Positions 1 to 12,761 of a stretch of DNA of 64,000 bases are shown in pieces. The position numbers and the translations under genes were made by a program. This DNA is from Puccinia triticina (taxonomy: Eukaryota > Basidiomycota > Pucciniomycetes > Pucciniales > Pucciniaceae). The DNA lies in assembly GCF_026914185.1 (NCBI RefSeq), contig NC_070561.1, positions 7,998,001-8,062,000 of the forward strand, given 5' to 3'. Each line of letters opens with the position of its first letter. The first letter of the stretch is position 1. The notes beneath the pieces were generated by a model. That model searched no databases, had not been told where the DNA came from, and worked only from the letters and a program-made list of their open reading frames with translations.

Positions 1-38
1 GTCCTAGGATTTTTTGGGTGTCAGAAATGGAATACTAA

Positions 39-189
39 GGCCCCGTTTGGAGCCGATATTATTGCGCGATATAATCTGGAAACTTGTGACATCTGATCAA
101 GTTTTGGCGGACCTGATCAGATGTCACATAGGATGTCATGCAAAAAAAAATCATATATCGCCTGGATTATATCGGCTCCAAACGGGGCC
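39..189. mobile_element. PIF/Harbinger-type MITE, 151 bp
   Basis: Termini are inverted repeats starting GGCCCCGTTTGGAGCCGATA at the left and its reverse complement at the right. The element is flanked by the direct trinucleotide TAA (36-38 and 190-192). TWA target duplications and GGSCC-GTTTGG termini are hallmarks of PIF/Harbinger. There is no coding capacity, so it needs a transposase from elsewhere; a Harbinger element with related ends lies at 40567-43498. Confidence 0.85.
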
Positions 190-215
190 TAACTTTGCAA
201 AAGATGATTAAAATA

Positions 216-1904
216 GGGGCTTGATTAACCGACTCCCAATTTTTCGACTTCCGACTCCCAAAATGAGTTTACGTCCTGGGGACCCCAAAATGACGTCCTG
301 CCCGGGTCCCCAGAACCAAAAATTGACACCGGGACTTTTTGGGAGTCGGAAGTCAAAAATAAAAATATGAAAAGGGAGTCGGAAATTCAATTTCCCAAAA
401 ATCCCAGAAAATATGGAAATATTCATGTCTCCCCACTGGAGCACCCAAACACCCCCATATTTTTACAGCCATATAGATACATTGTCTAGACATTATGATG
501 AGATTTACGTGAGTCTAAACCCTCAGAAAGGCCTTGAATAGCCAGGGGGCTAATTTGGCGGATTTCCTACTAAGGAAATCCGCCAAAGCCTTGGCTACAG
601 TACTACAAAAGCCACCAAATTTTTTCTGCCATAAAAATAAACTTTTTTTAAACATATACTCAGCTTCACAGCATTGGCACACCTCAGGGAGACCATGTGT
701 AGCCGGGGGGCGGATTTGGCGGATTTCCTACTAACACAATCCGCCAACTCCTGAGCTACGGTGCTCCAAACACCCCCAGATTTTTTCTGCAACATAAATA
801 CACTCTCTAGATGATATGATAATCTTCACAGCATGGGCAAAACTCAGGGACACCCTGTGTATCCGGGGGCGGATTTGGCGAATTTCCTACTAACACAATC
901 CGCCAACTCCTGAGCTACAGTGCTCCAAACGCCCCCAGATTTTTTTCTGCCATATTAATGGATGACTTCCCGTCGCTGTTTAGAGAGCTCTAGATGCCCC
1001 TCTAAATCCTAAATTAAGACAGCTATCAAAAACTCAACCAGTGCACATGAAGTTGATGAACTGTAGGGTTAGGAAAACATTTTTCTTTTTGTCAAAAATT
1101 AATAATTTGGGTTTGTAAATTGAGATCTGGGAGGCTCCCAGACTCGACAGGAAGTCCTCCAATACACTCTCTAGAAGCTAATTTTAGCTGCACAGAGGTA
1201 TTACACATCAGGAACACCTTATATGAGCGGGGGGCTAATTTGATTTCCTACTAAGGAATTATAGAAGGTGTTCCTGATGTGTAATAACTCCTTGGAGCTC
1301 AACATATTTTATAGAGAGTGTATTCATATGGAAGAAAATACCTGGGGGTGTTTGGAGCACTGTAGCTAAGGCTTTGGCAGATTGTGTTAGTAGGAAATCC
1401 GCCAAATCCGCCCCCTCAGCTACACATGGTCTCCCTGAGGTGTGCCAATGCCGTGAAGCTGAATATATGTTTGAAAAAATTTATTTTTATGGCAGAAAAA
1501 ATTTGGTGGCTTTTGTAGTACTGTAGCCAAGGCTTTGGCGGATTTCCTTAGTAGGAAATCCGCCAAATTAGCCCCCTGGCTATTCAAGGCCTTTCTGAGG
1601 GTTTAGACTCACGTAAATCTCATCATAATGTCTAGAAAATGTATTTATATGGCTGTAAAAATATGGGGGTGTTTGGGTGCTCCAGTGGGGAGATATGAAT
1701 ATTTCTATATTTTCTGGGATTTTTGAGAAGTTGAATTTCCGACTCCCTTTTCATGTTTTTATTATTGACTTCCGACTCCCAAAAAGTCCCAGTGTAAATT
1801 TTTTGTCCCGGGGACCCGGGCAGGACGTCATTTTGGGGTCCCCAGGACGTAAACTCATTTTGGGAGTCGGAAGTCAAAAATTGGGAGTTGATTAATCAAG
1901 CCCC
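216..1904. mobile_element. Foldback (long inverted repeat) DNA element with 8-bp target duplication
   Basis: The two arms (about 216-950 and 1265-1904) are reverse complements over most of their length, beginning GGGGCTTGATTAA and ending with the complement. The element is flanked by the perfect direct repeat TTAAAATA (208-215 and 1905-1912). The arms contain repeated GGCGGATTTCCTACTA / CCGCCAA sub-palindromes. Only short mirror-image reading frames are present, so it is non-autonomous. An 8-bp duplication suggests a hAT- or Mutator-like mechanism, but the GGGGC terminus does not settle the superfamily. Confidence 0.8.
958..1162. mobile_element. Small TIR element inserted at the centre of the foldback
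   Basis: Imperfect terminal inverted repeats ATGGATGACTTCCCGTCG (left) and TTGGAGGACTTCCTGTCG (right, reverse complement), flanked by TA on both sides. Removing it joins two pieces that match the neighbouring foldback sequence (a CATA-TTAATACACTCTCTAG-type site). The same GGAKGACTTCCYGTC motif recurs in many other places in this window. The exact boundary is uncertain by one or two bases. Confidence 0.5.
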
Positions 1905-1912
1905 TTAAAATA

Positions 1913-2240
1913 AATAAAAAAATCATAGCTCCATACTGGGGGCTCTATCACAGGGTCCCAAAATTTGACAGTGGGCCTCTGCAGAGAACATGTTCATCTG
2001 TGTGTCATTAGCACACCACAGGAAAGTTAAAACTCCATCATGGGAGCTTTCTGCGGTGCTAAAAGTTTGCCATCTTTAGCTCCCAAGCTGATGCTGCCTG
2101 CTGTGGCATCCACTCCACAGGAGGTATGAGAGCTAAATTTGGCTTTCACCAAGCCCCAAGTACTCAAGGTAGTGGTGGCTGGGTTTCCAGGGGTGTGTGT
2201 TTGGGGTGGTGAGATGTCACCAAAAAGTGAGGTGTCACAT
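1913..2240. other. Intergenic stretch, no gene seen
   Basis: I see no convincing coding frame, RNA gene or terminal repeat here. The last eight bases (TGTCACAT, 2233-2240) are the left target duplication of the adjacent hAT-type element. Confidence 0.5.
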
Positions 2241-3041
2241 TAGGGTTGCTAATTGGGCCAGCCCAAACTGGCCCACACGGATTTTGCTTTGACCCAACAA
2301 GGGTTTGGGGCACATGGAGTGGGCTAGGACCAGGGGATTCTTTGGAATGCCCCAATCATGAGCAGATGGGCTGGGTTGGGCCACAGTTCAGTTTGGGTTG
2401 GACTTGGGTCAGGCCCAAGACCCGCATGGATCATAGGACACCGGGATGGTGACCAATACCATCCCACTTCGACTGACAACACCACATCCACTGCCAGATT
2501 GAACGGCGTGGGGCACAGTGTTGTTGGCTTCAGGCCAACTGGTCGCTTCTCCCATAGTGGATCTCACTCGGGTGCTTGCATCAATCACAATAACTTTTAT
2601 TTCAGATAGATAAGTGAAACAAAATGGTAGCTGTAATAGTATGAGTAATTATAAAACTTCAATGTCATCTATGTGATTGTTGTGAATGTTTGTTGGATAT
2701 CTCAACCAATCTTGGGCACAGATCAATGCCTAAACAATTGGTATACTAAGTTGACTTCTGAATTCATCGAGAATCCAACCACCTGTTGAGAAAGCAGATT
2801 CCGAAGCTACAGAGGTCATCGGTGCCATCAGTACTGTCCTGGCCAGTTTGGAGAAACGGTGACCGATGCCCACACAGTACACTGTGGGCTACAATGGGCT
2901 GCACGAGGCCCAGAATAAAACCTCAGGTGCCCATTGGCTGGCCCATTTCAGCGTGGGATACAAAAAAAATCATATCCAGACCAGCCCAAGATCTGCGGCG
3001 CGGGTTGCCCATGGGCCAGCCCAGCCCAATTAGCAACCCTA
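2241..3041. mobile_element. hAT-type non-autonomous element, 801 bp
   Basis: Terminal inverted repeats TAGGGTTGCTAATTGGGC / its complement, bounded by a perfect 8-bp direct repeat TGTCACAT (2233-2240 and 3042-3049). Eight-base target duplications and a TAGGG terminus are typical of hAT elements. Internal sequence is rich in GGGCCCA-like words and the short open frames show no transposase motif, so this is a MITE or deletion derivative. Confidence 0.82.
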
Positions 3042-4313
3042 TGTCACATGAGGAGCTATGGAGAAGCTCAGATGTTGCTATGTTTGGTACTACCTGAGCT
3101 CCCAAGGCTCCTAACGCCCCAGGTGGCCATCAATTTTTTCTTTTGGGAGTTAAATGTCAGATAGCACCTGTGGTGGAGTTGCTCTGAATATCCAGACAGC
3201 TTCCTCAACCTGCAATCTACCCTCCTGGGATCCAGAACCCCAGACTTGAAGGCCACACCCTTTCTTCCCCTCCATAGATCAGACCATAAGAATCCAAGAT
3301 CCACAAGGCATGATGGTTGTAGATCCTTAGTTTACATTTCTTCATGTTTTTTTTTTTCTAAGAGATTAGTACAAGGGAAATGGGAGGGATTGGGGAGATG
3401 AGACCAGCACCATTTGAAAGCTGAGGTCCAGAAGTATATGTTGGCTCTGGGGAAGGTCCACAAGAGCTGAGGGGGAGGCTGGGTGAGGCCAAGATCCTCT
3501 TTCAAATCTCCTCAAATGAGGACAACAGGTCTCATAATGCAAACTCTTCAAACCTTGAATTTCTAATCTCCAAACAAGAGACTCTGAAACCCCTCCAAAC
3601 CCAAAACATTGCACATGTTAAATGGATGCACCCAAAGCCTCAGATATCTGTCAGCAGCTGGCAAACCTGACAACGGTGGAAAGGGACAAACAAGCCAAAG
3701 CCAAGGTAGCAGAAGCAACAGTGGCTACAAACCCAATAGGGGGTTTCACAATGAGCATTTTTGCTTCCCGTGGCACTAATTTTCTTTACTTGCAGGTGAC
3801 ATACCCACTTAAAAATTTGGTGTGAAGTCCCGCAAGAAATTGCCCCGAGCATCCTCATAACAATACTCGCAAGCGCTTGTACACTTTCCCGGGTTTACTT
3901 ATTGTGAAACTCCCTAATACCACAGGCAAGGGAACAAAAGATTCACATTCCCAACAATGCTGACAGAGCTCAAGACACAAAGTGGGAGACATATGTCATA
4001 CAGCACTCAAGTAGTGCTTTACATCCCCACCAACCCTGCCATGTTCCCAGATGACCAGTCTAATATCATCATTTCCATCTCCTAGCTGAACAGAGAGTAG
4101 CTGTGCCACCCAATGGATGACTTCCTGTCAGGACCTTCAGGCCTCCCAGAAGTGATCTAGAGTCCAAAAAGCTAGATTCCCCTGCAAACAATATAGAATT
4201 TTTGAGTCCAAACCAACATCTGCAGGGGTCCCAGATTGCACCAATATTTAGGTCTGTTTGGGCAACCTTGTTATATGCCATGAATTTTATAGTTTGGTGG
4301 GGATCATGTTAAA
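3042..4313. other. Repeat-derived intergenic DNA, no intact gene
   Basis: About 3205-3300 (CTGCAATCTACCYTCYTGGGATCCAGAACCCC... in short pieces) resembles 40100-40185, which marks a dispersed repeat. About 4110-4210 carries the GGATGACTTCCTGTC / CCTCCCAGAAGTGATCT motif also seen near 19940-20010. Short open frames (for example 3622-3825) have no recognisable domain. Confidence 0.5.
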
Positions 4314-4396
4314 TTAGGGTGTCCAAAGTTGACTTGCATAAAATCATGACACCATAAAATCTAAGCTGAAAAAAATATGTACCACCCAAACACTAA

Positions 4397-5294
4397 GGCT
4401 CCGTTTGGCAGCAGTGATGTTACGTAATAACCACTGCTTTTCTATAGCCGGGCCTCACCAAGGCCCATATCATATCACTTGCATGTTTGGCAGATTTGAG
4501 AAGTTATGAGGGTCATCACTCCTCATCATCCCCGCCATTTCCAATATAGTATCCCTGGGGGTGTATTTGGGGTGATATTGGCACCCTTACACAACACACC
4601 CCAACTCTACCTCTGTTACTCCCCTTGATGGCCGGTACAGACTTTGTACCGGTCACCAAGCGGGTTACACACTCCAATTGATGGGCCAACACAACCAGTC
4701 ATTGAGATTGATGACCAATCCAACACAATCGGCCATTGATGACCAGTGGTCATCAAAGGGACATTCCCCTCAATGACCATTGGTCATCAAAGGGCCCATG
4801 TATTCCCCCAATGACCATTGGTCATCAAAGGGACTATGTATGTATTCCCCTTGATGACCATTGGTCATCAAAGGGCCCATGTATTCCCCCAATGACCATT
4901 GGTCATCAAAGGGACTATGTATGTATTCCCCTTGATGACCATTGGTCATCAAAGGGACTTTGTATTCTCCCCAATGACCATTGGTCATTGAAGGGACCAT
5001 GTATTCCCTTCAATGACCAATGGTCATTGATGGGACTATGTGTTCCCAAAAAGGGACTCTGTATTCCCTTTGATGACCGTGCATCGGCCATCCTCAAGAG
5101 GAGTTAAACACTTGATTGGCCTTGCCGGTATGTATGCTTGATGGCCGGTATTTACCGGCCATGGAGCTTGTTATGTAGGCAAGCTGTATGACGCAAGTGG
5201 CAGCCAAACTGAAAGATATGAAATTCAAGAGTGATGTGCATCACATTAGGTAAGTGCACAACATCACATAACATTATTGCTGCCAAACAGGGCC
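4397..5294. mobile_element. PIF/Harbinger-type non-autonomous element carrying a palindromic array
   Basis: Ends GGCTCCGTTTGGCAGCAGTG (left) and GGCCCTGTTTGGCAGCAATA (right, reverse complement) with TAA direct repeats (4394-4396, 5295-5297). Inside are CCGGTA-rich segments and a tandem array of TGACCATTGGTCA palindromes (4728-5090). There is no transposase frame. The termini are close to those of the autonomous element at 40567-43498, which could mobilise it. Confidence 0.8.
4728..5090. repeat. Tandem array of TGACCATTGGTCA palindromes
   Basis: About eight units of roughly 38-43 bp, each a TGACCATTGGTCA palindrome followed by CAAAGGG and a TATTCCCC spacer. Two spacer variants alternate, giving a higher-order period of about 81 bp. 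Because the units are palindromic, both strands are open in several frames; these frames are not treated as genes. Confidence 0.85.
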
Positions 5295-5417
5295 TAAAAT
5301 TAGAGCACCATTTCTAAAATGGTACATATAAAATCATCATTTGAAAATTTTATGATTTTATGATTTTATGTATTGAAAACTTTATGATTTCAACTTTGAA
5401 CACCTTAAATATAGTTA

Positions 5418-5661
5418 GACCCTGTTCAGATGCTTGTTATGTGTCATAAATGTGTTACAAGTGGGCAGATTTCTAATGTGCCCAGGGGCTTTAGAAATTT
5501 GGTGAAAATTGAATGAGGGCCAAACTTGGGTTGCACATCATCAAGTTGCCCACGCGTGTTTCCAAATGGGGCCTATTGATATATAAATCTTGCCCGATCC
5601 AGCACTAAATGTTGCAATTTATACACTTTTATAATGTATGACAAGGCATCCAAACGGGGCC
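5418..5661. mobile_element. PIF/Harbinger-type MITE, 244 bp
   Basis: Ends GACCCTGTTCAGATGC (left) and GGCCCCGTTTGGATGC (right, reverse complement), flanked by TTA (5415-5417 and 5662-5664). Non-coding. It lies just downstream of the VPS15 stop codon, so it may reach into that gene's 3' region. Confidence 0.7.
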
Positions 5662-5795
5662 TTAGGTGTACATACAACACATTACAAGGAGTATCATGAT
5701 AATTTGGTCCAAATCCTTCTAGATTATTGGACCACTAAAACATACATAGTGGTAGGAAATACAAAAAACAAAACATCCAGCTGGTTGGTTGAGGA

Positions 5796-8700
5796 TCATT
5801 CGTCTCGAAAACGACTCCGGTCTTTACATTCGTAAATGTGTATGACACCGGCTAAACCAAAAAACGCGTTAGAGATGTGAGTGTTAAGCCAGCGGGGTGT
5901 AACTTTGAGAGACGAGCTTGGCTGGACTGACTTTTATCAGCACTAACGATGCACCGAAAAGGGAGATCGATGACGGCAATAGCAGTGATCGCATCGCTAT
6001 GGTTTCTGAGCAGCGTTTGCTGGTAATTGGCCACGACGGTTGATCGATGAGGGGTAGGATTCGCATCCGCTCTTGACGGATTGTTATTGCGTCTGTGGGG
6101 ATGGCTGCTTTGATAAGATTTAGCGATATATTCGAGATGAATTGTCGGGTTATCGGATGCATCAGATCTTTTTGAGGGAAAGGATACATGACATCAGACT
6201 CGAAAGACGAATTCAGAGCAAGGTTTTTGGATACTTAGCAGATGGGTCACTCAACCTGAACTGCGGTCGATCATCGTCTATCTCCAAACCGCTGACTGTA
6301 TTGGAGCGCTCCGGGACTGAAAGATCCCAAAATCGAATCCTGCGGTCGTCCCCAGCACTGATCAAGTACCCGGCCGGTCTCGAAGAGACCTGAGCAATGT
6401 TCAGCTCATCTGCCATCATAATCAGTTCTCCGGAACTAGACATGTTATCGTGGTAACGCGAGCCAATTATAAATGAGGAAACTGTTGGCGGTTGGCGGAG
6501 CAGCTCGTGCGGATTTGGCCTGATGCTGTTCTGCCTGGTTGATGGTTCCAACCGTTGATTTTCTTGTAGGAGCAGCTCTATTGCACTTGATGCATCCAAT
6601 TGTGAGGGCAAAGGTGCGACAGACTTGGCATTTGAGTAGTGATAATTCTCGCCGTCTAGTCCCTCGTGTTTGGCTCGAAATCTATCGACGGCTACATCTG
6701 ATGTATTCCGAGATACTAAGAAGGTTTGCACCAATTTACCCATTTCTAGATCCCATACCTGTAGGGTTTGATAAGTCGGACGCTCGGAGTTGTCGTCGAT
6801 CGTTGTCAGGGCAGCAATGACTACCCAACGCCCTCTACCTTGAGTGGGGTGGACGTTCAGCTGATGGATTGGTCCATCGGCCATTTTCCAAGTCTTCAAT
6901 AACAATCCAAACCTCATGTCCCAAAGAGACAAATAGCCCATCGTAGTTCCGACAACCAGCCATATCTTCTTCTGATCAATGCACAATTGGGAAAGAGGAC
7001 CAAAATGCTTAGGATTTCGGAAGATTCGGGTGGTCCGCATGGTTCTCAGATCGAGAGTGACGATTGAACATTTATTGGTAATGTAAATCAGATCGGATGA
7101 TGTGAGAGTGTTGTAATGGATCATAGATGTAATGTATTCCCCGGAGTTCAGCGTATGTTGTCGGATTGCTTCGGGTTTGGAGTAACTGGGCAAAGTGCTA
7201 TCGAAATTGACGTCAATTCGATGGACCAAGAGTGTGCCATTGGTAGAGGCACTTGCTACACAGTGGCTGTGCTCCAACAAACAAACGTGGGTGATCCGTC
7301 CTCCTTGATTGAACGTATGGCGTGACTTGCTAGTCACATTCTTTTCCAGTCGTACGGTGTCCCACACTTTAACGGTTCCATCGTGAGATCCACTGGCGAA
7401 GAAGACGAAATCTGGAGAAACGCAAAGGCTCGAGACTGCTGCAGTGTGTTCGATCAAATGGCCGATCAAATTTCCGCTCGACGACCTCGAGCTTTTCTCC
7501 TTGACGGCCAAAAATGACCGAAAGGCTTTCCGCCGGGGTATCCCTTCAGCCACCACGGGACCGAATTCGGGCAAAGGCTCTCGATAGCTGTCTAGAAAGA
7601 CGCGCTCGAGTAGATAACGAATATTTGCATCATGTCCCTCGTATGTGCTACTAAATCGCTGGGGCGGCGGTGCGCTAAGTCGGGTGCGAGGATTGGGACA
7701 AACACTTGACATTTGTTCTGTTGCTTGAGAGCCGAGACCACTAAAATTTACGTGAGCCTGACGCGTCCGAGCCTCCGTATCTAATACACCAAACACGGAG
7801 GTGGTATCCCGAGCGGTGGCAGGATTAGTTTTGGAAACATCAAAGCCTTTTGAGCTGGATACAGGAGTTCGAGAATCAAGAATAGGTTTGGCAGTAATCT
7901 CGCTCGAACGTTCTAGCAGTCCGCCAAGCAGGTGAGCGTCCGTCGAACTGGCGCTACTTTGAGGTCGGGAGGTTTGTATTTCAGGATTGGGTGTGCCCGG
8001 AATTGTCGGACTCATGACATTACGGGTTACCAAGTGTCTTCGAAGATCTGTGACTGTGGGAGAGTCAATCCTGGTGCTCGGCCGCTCCAGATCGCTTGAA
8101 GACGGCGGGATGTCCACAGAGACCTTGCGTTGCAAACTGCCGGGCAGACGAGGATTACGGACCGTCAAGTTGCTAGGATTAGTGATTTTGTTGTGATTAT
8201 TATTATCCGAGGCCGATAGATTCTTCAAAAGGATGTTGTGCAGTGGGATTCCGAAGTCCTGGAGCGAAACGTTGCTGTCGTCCAGAAGGTTTGAAGCTTC
8301 CAGGGTGGTATTAGGTGTAGGAAGTCTATAAAGTGAAGCGTGTAAGAAATCAAACTACTGTAAGTAACTGAGGGAATGGGAGCATTTGGATAGCCTTACC
8401 TAGCACGGGAATCTGCCACTTTGACAATGTGCTGCCTCATATTTTTGAGCCTGACCTCATCCACCGAGGTCATACCAAGTTTTCGCAGATGATTGAGTTG
8501 TGCCGTGTCGCTTTGTATTGCAGGAAAAAACGAGACTTTGAGGGTCAGTGAAATGGTTCATCTATCCGACATCGTACAGCGTGTGTCGGAGAAAAGGACT
8601 CACTCTTCGGACAACAGAGCATGATTATCAGGAAAACTTGCTTGGAATTGACGAGAGGTAGACGCAGGCTGGGAAGACGGTGATGCAGAGGAAGACTGTG

Positions 8701-11700
8701 GTTTTTTAGCAGCCGCACTTGGCAATTGCCAAAAAGATGAGCGCTGTCTCCTGCCAGCCCAAACTACTGCAGCTTCATACACAATTCGTGGGATCTGGAC
8801 GATGATAGGGGTTGAGAGAAATGAGGGAAATGTGCAAGGGTTTATTTAATTGGCATTATAGCTTACCGGGGCTTCTAAGTTGGTCAAGATGGATTGTTTG
8901 GTCAAATCTTCAATGTCACAGCGGAGGAACTTCCGTAGGGCTGGGTACAATACACACCATACGTCTGTTGTCGGCAATACGTGGGACACTGTGACGATTA
9001 GTTCTGTAGACGCTGCAGTAAGAGAAACAATGTTTTTTGGGAGCAATTAGTTAAACGTTTTTCCATCCAGTGCAAGTCAGCCTCAGTCTTCAGATCACTA
9101 ACCCCGCCTGATCCATGAATTCGGGTGGCTTAATAAAACGATGACAGCAGCGATTAGTTCCCAAAGCTTATGCTCGCTCAACAGCTTTTTCTTGATAACT
9201 TCGGTTAATGCGGTGATGACCCGTGTAGAAACAAATTCTTCTGAGTCTGAAGGAAACAATTTGGTAAATCAGGTCGGGTCGGAAAACCAGTAAATTAGTA
9301 ACTCAAGCATGTGTCATCTCGAAGTGAGCTGTTCTGACCTGCCAAAGCTTGCATCATCATCGGCAACAAATACTCTTCAACGCTCACGGGTCCAATTTCA
9401 GTGTATATGTCAGCCATGTGCTCGAAAAATGATGTTCGGAGGATGTAGTCGTTTTCGTTCAAGTAGGTTAAGATGTGAGCCAAGAGAATGTCGCTGCAAG
9501 CATGATTCAACCAGAGTCAAAAAAAGCTATTCTCCAGTCACTGAAAACTTGAACAGTTAGTGTGCGCACTTGGTTTTTACTCGGCCGAAAAATTTCGACA
9601 AGTCTGGAAGGCTGGTCAGAAGCGACCTCTTGGTGACAGTGGAACTATCGGTAAGCAGTGATACAACGATTTCTTGGAATTGTCGGTGAAGCTCGTTGAT
9701 ATTGTAATCGTACGATGACTGGGGAAAGGGCCCACTCAGCCAGCTGAAATCATCCCCGGAAGAGCAAAGCGATTGAAAGTATAAAAAAAAAACTCAACCT
9801 CGATCGTATCAATTGGATCTCCCGATGTCATTTCCGTTGTTTCGCGCTCCATTCGCTTCCTCTGATTGATAACTTGGGTCAAGTTTAAAAATCTCTTGCT
9901 CGCTAAAGCAAGTGGGCCGATGCACTTCCCAAGAGTCGCGCGAACAAACTCCGAAGGGTCGTTGATCAAATGCTTGAGATTAGGAATGAGGTACTCGGGA
10001 AACAAAGATGAATTTGAGGGAGTAATCATGTCGACCAGTAGCAGCTAAAACAAAACACAAAGAACACAAATAATCACGGGTGAGCAAAGGCGTCACACTT
10101 GATTGGGTTATGGAGGGGAAAGTCCCACTTACAACCTGCGTCAAACATAACAACGTGCTAGTCTTGATCGAATCACAACTTTCCGCAGTGTTGAGGAGGC
10201 TGACAAGGTATGGCAATACCCGATCCAACATGGTCTCATCCGTCAGATGATCCAGTAATGCAAGGTACAAATCCAAGGCTTTCAAGACCGAGTTGGGATA
10301 CAAGCAGCTACGGATATTAGAGTTCAGGACCGATAGGAGGATCAAGGCGACGTCATCTGATAATCAAAACAGAAATAAGCCATTGCACAAGGCGATAGAT
10401 TGATTGTTAAAATTGTACTGACCATCAACAGAACTTTTCGAGAGCTCAGGTGTGGACCGCAAGCAAACATTGCGACCAGGGACGTTGATCCTCAGGGGGA
10501 AATCGGCCTAGAAGCCAGCGGAAAACATGATTGTATTCAGACATTAAATTACTGATGATTCTGCGTGAGACGGGATTACCCAAGCATGGCGTGATGTTTG
10601 GGGCCCTGTTCCTTCGGATTGTTCAGCACCCGCATCGGAGTGTGGATGATCTGCCTCCCCACTTCCTTCAGCCGCCTTGGGGTGAACTTTGCGCCTGTGA
10701 GTGCCGCCCATGAAGCCGGAAATGTATTCGAAATCCGACCACAATTTTTCGATGATGCCGTCTGCGTCGTTTCTGAGTTTAGAATGGGATGAAAAATCAC
10801 CCAGCCTTGATCCTCCTCCGACGGAATGGCCAGCTCCTAGGCCGTCACCATGGCCTTTGCGAGGTGTGATAGGTGGATTGAAAGGGCCAGAGAGATCTTG
10901 AATGCTCAATAGGAATGGGTGCAGAAACATGTAAAAGGAGTTCGGGAAGGTTTTGTTGCTTTGGCAGTTGTTGAGATACTCTTCGAATGTTAAGCGATCG
11001 CTTGGATTGAGCTGAATCATATTTCGCACCAGATCCTTCAGGTGAAAATGGACTTCAGTTAGCTAGCTGTCGATCTATCTTCAACAGCGGGACGAGACCG
11101 ACCCGAATTTTCTCATCTTCGATCCCACGAAGGTACGGCTCCACGGAATATTCCCCCAACTTGTATTTGAACATCTGACTGAGAGTGAACGGGCTAGTTC
11201 CTTCGGTGAATAATTCTCCAATGACACAGCCCAAGCCAAAAACATCCATACTTTCTACAACTTTAGGTTTTGAAGTCACTTCGATCTCAGTCTCAGCAGA
11301 ATAAAACCGCTCCGGGGCCAGATAACAAGATCTGCGTGAAGAGGTGTCGAAGTAGTACGAAAAGTCGGCTGGGTCATCTTCGGGTAGGTAAGTTGGTTTG
11401 AAGGTAGAGGAGAAGTCGGTGATATAGACCCAATTCCAGGAGGTCACAATAACGTTTTCTGATTTCAGATCGCCGTGTGGGACCTGTTCGTAGCATCCAA
11501 AACCTAGCAAGTTTAGCTATCGTCCAAATCAATGATTGTAGTGGAAAGGATTAAGAAACTCGCCCCTCTATTCCAAGAGTTACGCATGGCGGTCAACAAT
11601 TGAAAAGCGATCCATTTCTTCTCGGTAAGGCTTAGAAAGGGACGCGTACTATAGCAGAAAATGGTGAATATCTCTGTTAAAAAGGAAGATCTGAACGAGA

Positions 11701-12236
11701 TAAATGGAGCCCAAGAGGGAAAATAGAAACAAACCTGATGCGATCGTACAAATTGTTAGTTAACCATTGTCTGATCAGATAACCCGCCTTCTCAGTTTCG
11801 ACAGCCCTCTGGTAAGTGAGCACGTTAGGGACATCCTGAAGCAATCCGCGTTCTGCTGGGTATTTCGGAATAATGTGAAGGGAAATAAGATGTTGGACAA
11901 GGATTTGTAAGATGTGGCGAAAGGGGAAGTTTACATTTGAGCCTCCTGACGAAGCCTTTGAGACTGAAGGAAGGGTCGGTCTTGACGAATACCTTGACGA
12001 CTATCCGGCCATACTTGTGGCGCGCCCTGATGGTCTTGAGGAATCGGGTGGTCCCAAGACTAAAGAAAACAAATAGTAGGGTGTCAGTGATCGAATCAAA
12101 TTGGGAGTTTGGAGAGCAACTCTTTCAGATTGACGCACGATTTTTCGTAGAATATGTCAGTTCCCAGTTCGGATACAAAGCTATCGAGCGTCAGTCCAGT
12201 AGGTCGGTTGAGATTGTTGGAGGGCGCGTTTCCCAT
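5796..12236 (-). CDS. VPS15: VPS15-like phosphoinositide 3-kinase regulatory subunit (protein kinase/HEAT/WD40)
   Basis: Regulatory subunit of the class III PI3-kinase (Vps34) complex, acting in endosomal sorting and autophagy on membranes. The start at 12236 gives an N-terminal MGNAPSN, a myristoylation-type glycine as expected for the family. The kinase-like domain shows [16 protein letters not shown] and TDFSS (exon 11103-11483) and the APERF motif. HEAT-like helices follow (about 8600-10356), then WD40 repeats (6256-8228) ending in the propeller closure VIHIYE. Phase-checked exons: 12139-12236, 11935-12059, 11735-11855, 11564-11648, 11103-11483, 10580-11035, 10423-10507, 10133-10356, an exon from 10044, then near the end one stopping at 6256, 5932-6092 and 5796-5851. 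Exons between 10040 and 8228 were recognised by peptide similarity but not fully delimited. The atypical catalytic loop (HGD for HRD) is normal for this family. One intron (11484-11563) appears to be GC-AG. Confidence 0.93.
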
Positions 12237-12761
12237 TATGTTTTGGGATAAATTTGTGAGGAAAGCTGGATAATGGAGCAGGCCTTGGGGTGATAGAACG
12301 GTGGCCCCGTCGAGCGCTTCGGGGGTCGACAAAGACTCGATGTAAATCCTGGCCAACAGCGGCCAACCTCTTGAAAAAAGACCCTCAAGGCCCATCTTCA
12401 GTTCAACTTGCAAGTCAAAGAAGAGTTGGGATCCATAATGCAAATTTTGAGGCTTGAAAACACTCGGATACATCTCTGAATATTTCCAGACGTGTTCATT
12501 CATTCATCTGACATTCATTTTCGTGAATAAAAAGTGAAGAAAATAAATTATATCTATTGATGTATTTGATCTATATGAATGTTTTGATTACTGTAAGGGG
12601 AAAAAAAATGTATGCAGAAGGATGAGCATTCCGATCGTGAAAACTCAACTGGCGTCTAAGCAAAAAAGCAAACCATAATAAACAACAATGCGAACGAACA
12701 CGAAAGGGGGGGAGGGATGGGAGAGAAGAGGAAGTGGTACAAGACAAGTAAAGGGGGATGA

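Larger units (their letters stand above)
4317..5404. mobile_element. Older TIR element hosting the nested MITE at 4397-5294
   Basis: Left end GGGTGTCCAAAGTTGACTTG and right end (reverse complement) GGTGTTCAAAGTTGA, flanked by TTA on both sides (4314-4316, 5405-5407). Without its insertion it would be an AT-rich MITE of about 190 bp. The same terminal motif bounds 40427-43539 and a relic at about 48213-48235, so this is a repeated family. Confidence 0.6.

Noticed and set aside
4728..5090. Regularly spaced repeats resembling a CRISPR array
   Set aside because: Units are adjacent palindromes with only two alternating, repeated spacers, inside a eukaryotic transposon, and there are no cas genes. 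The same applies to 31010-32490 and 38800-39390.
12246..12503. Upstream extension of the first VPS15 exon frame (89 extra codons)
   Set aside because: The internal ATG at 12236 gives the conserved myristoylated MGN start; the upstream codons resemble leader sequence and are not family-like.
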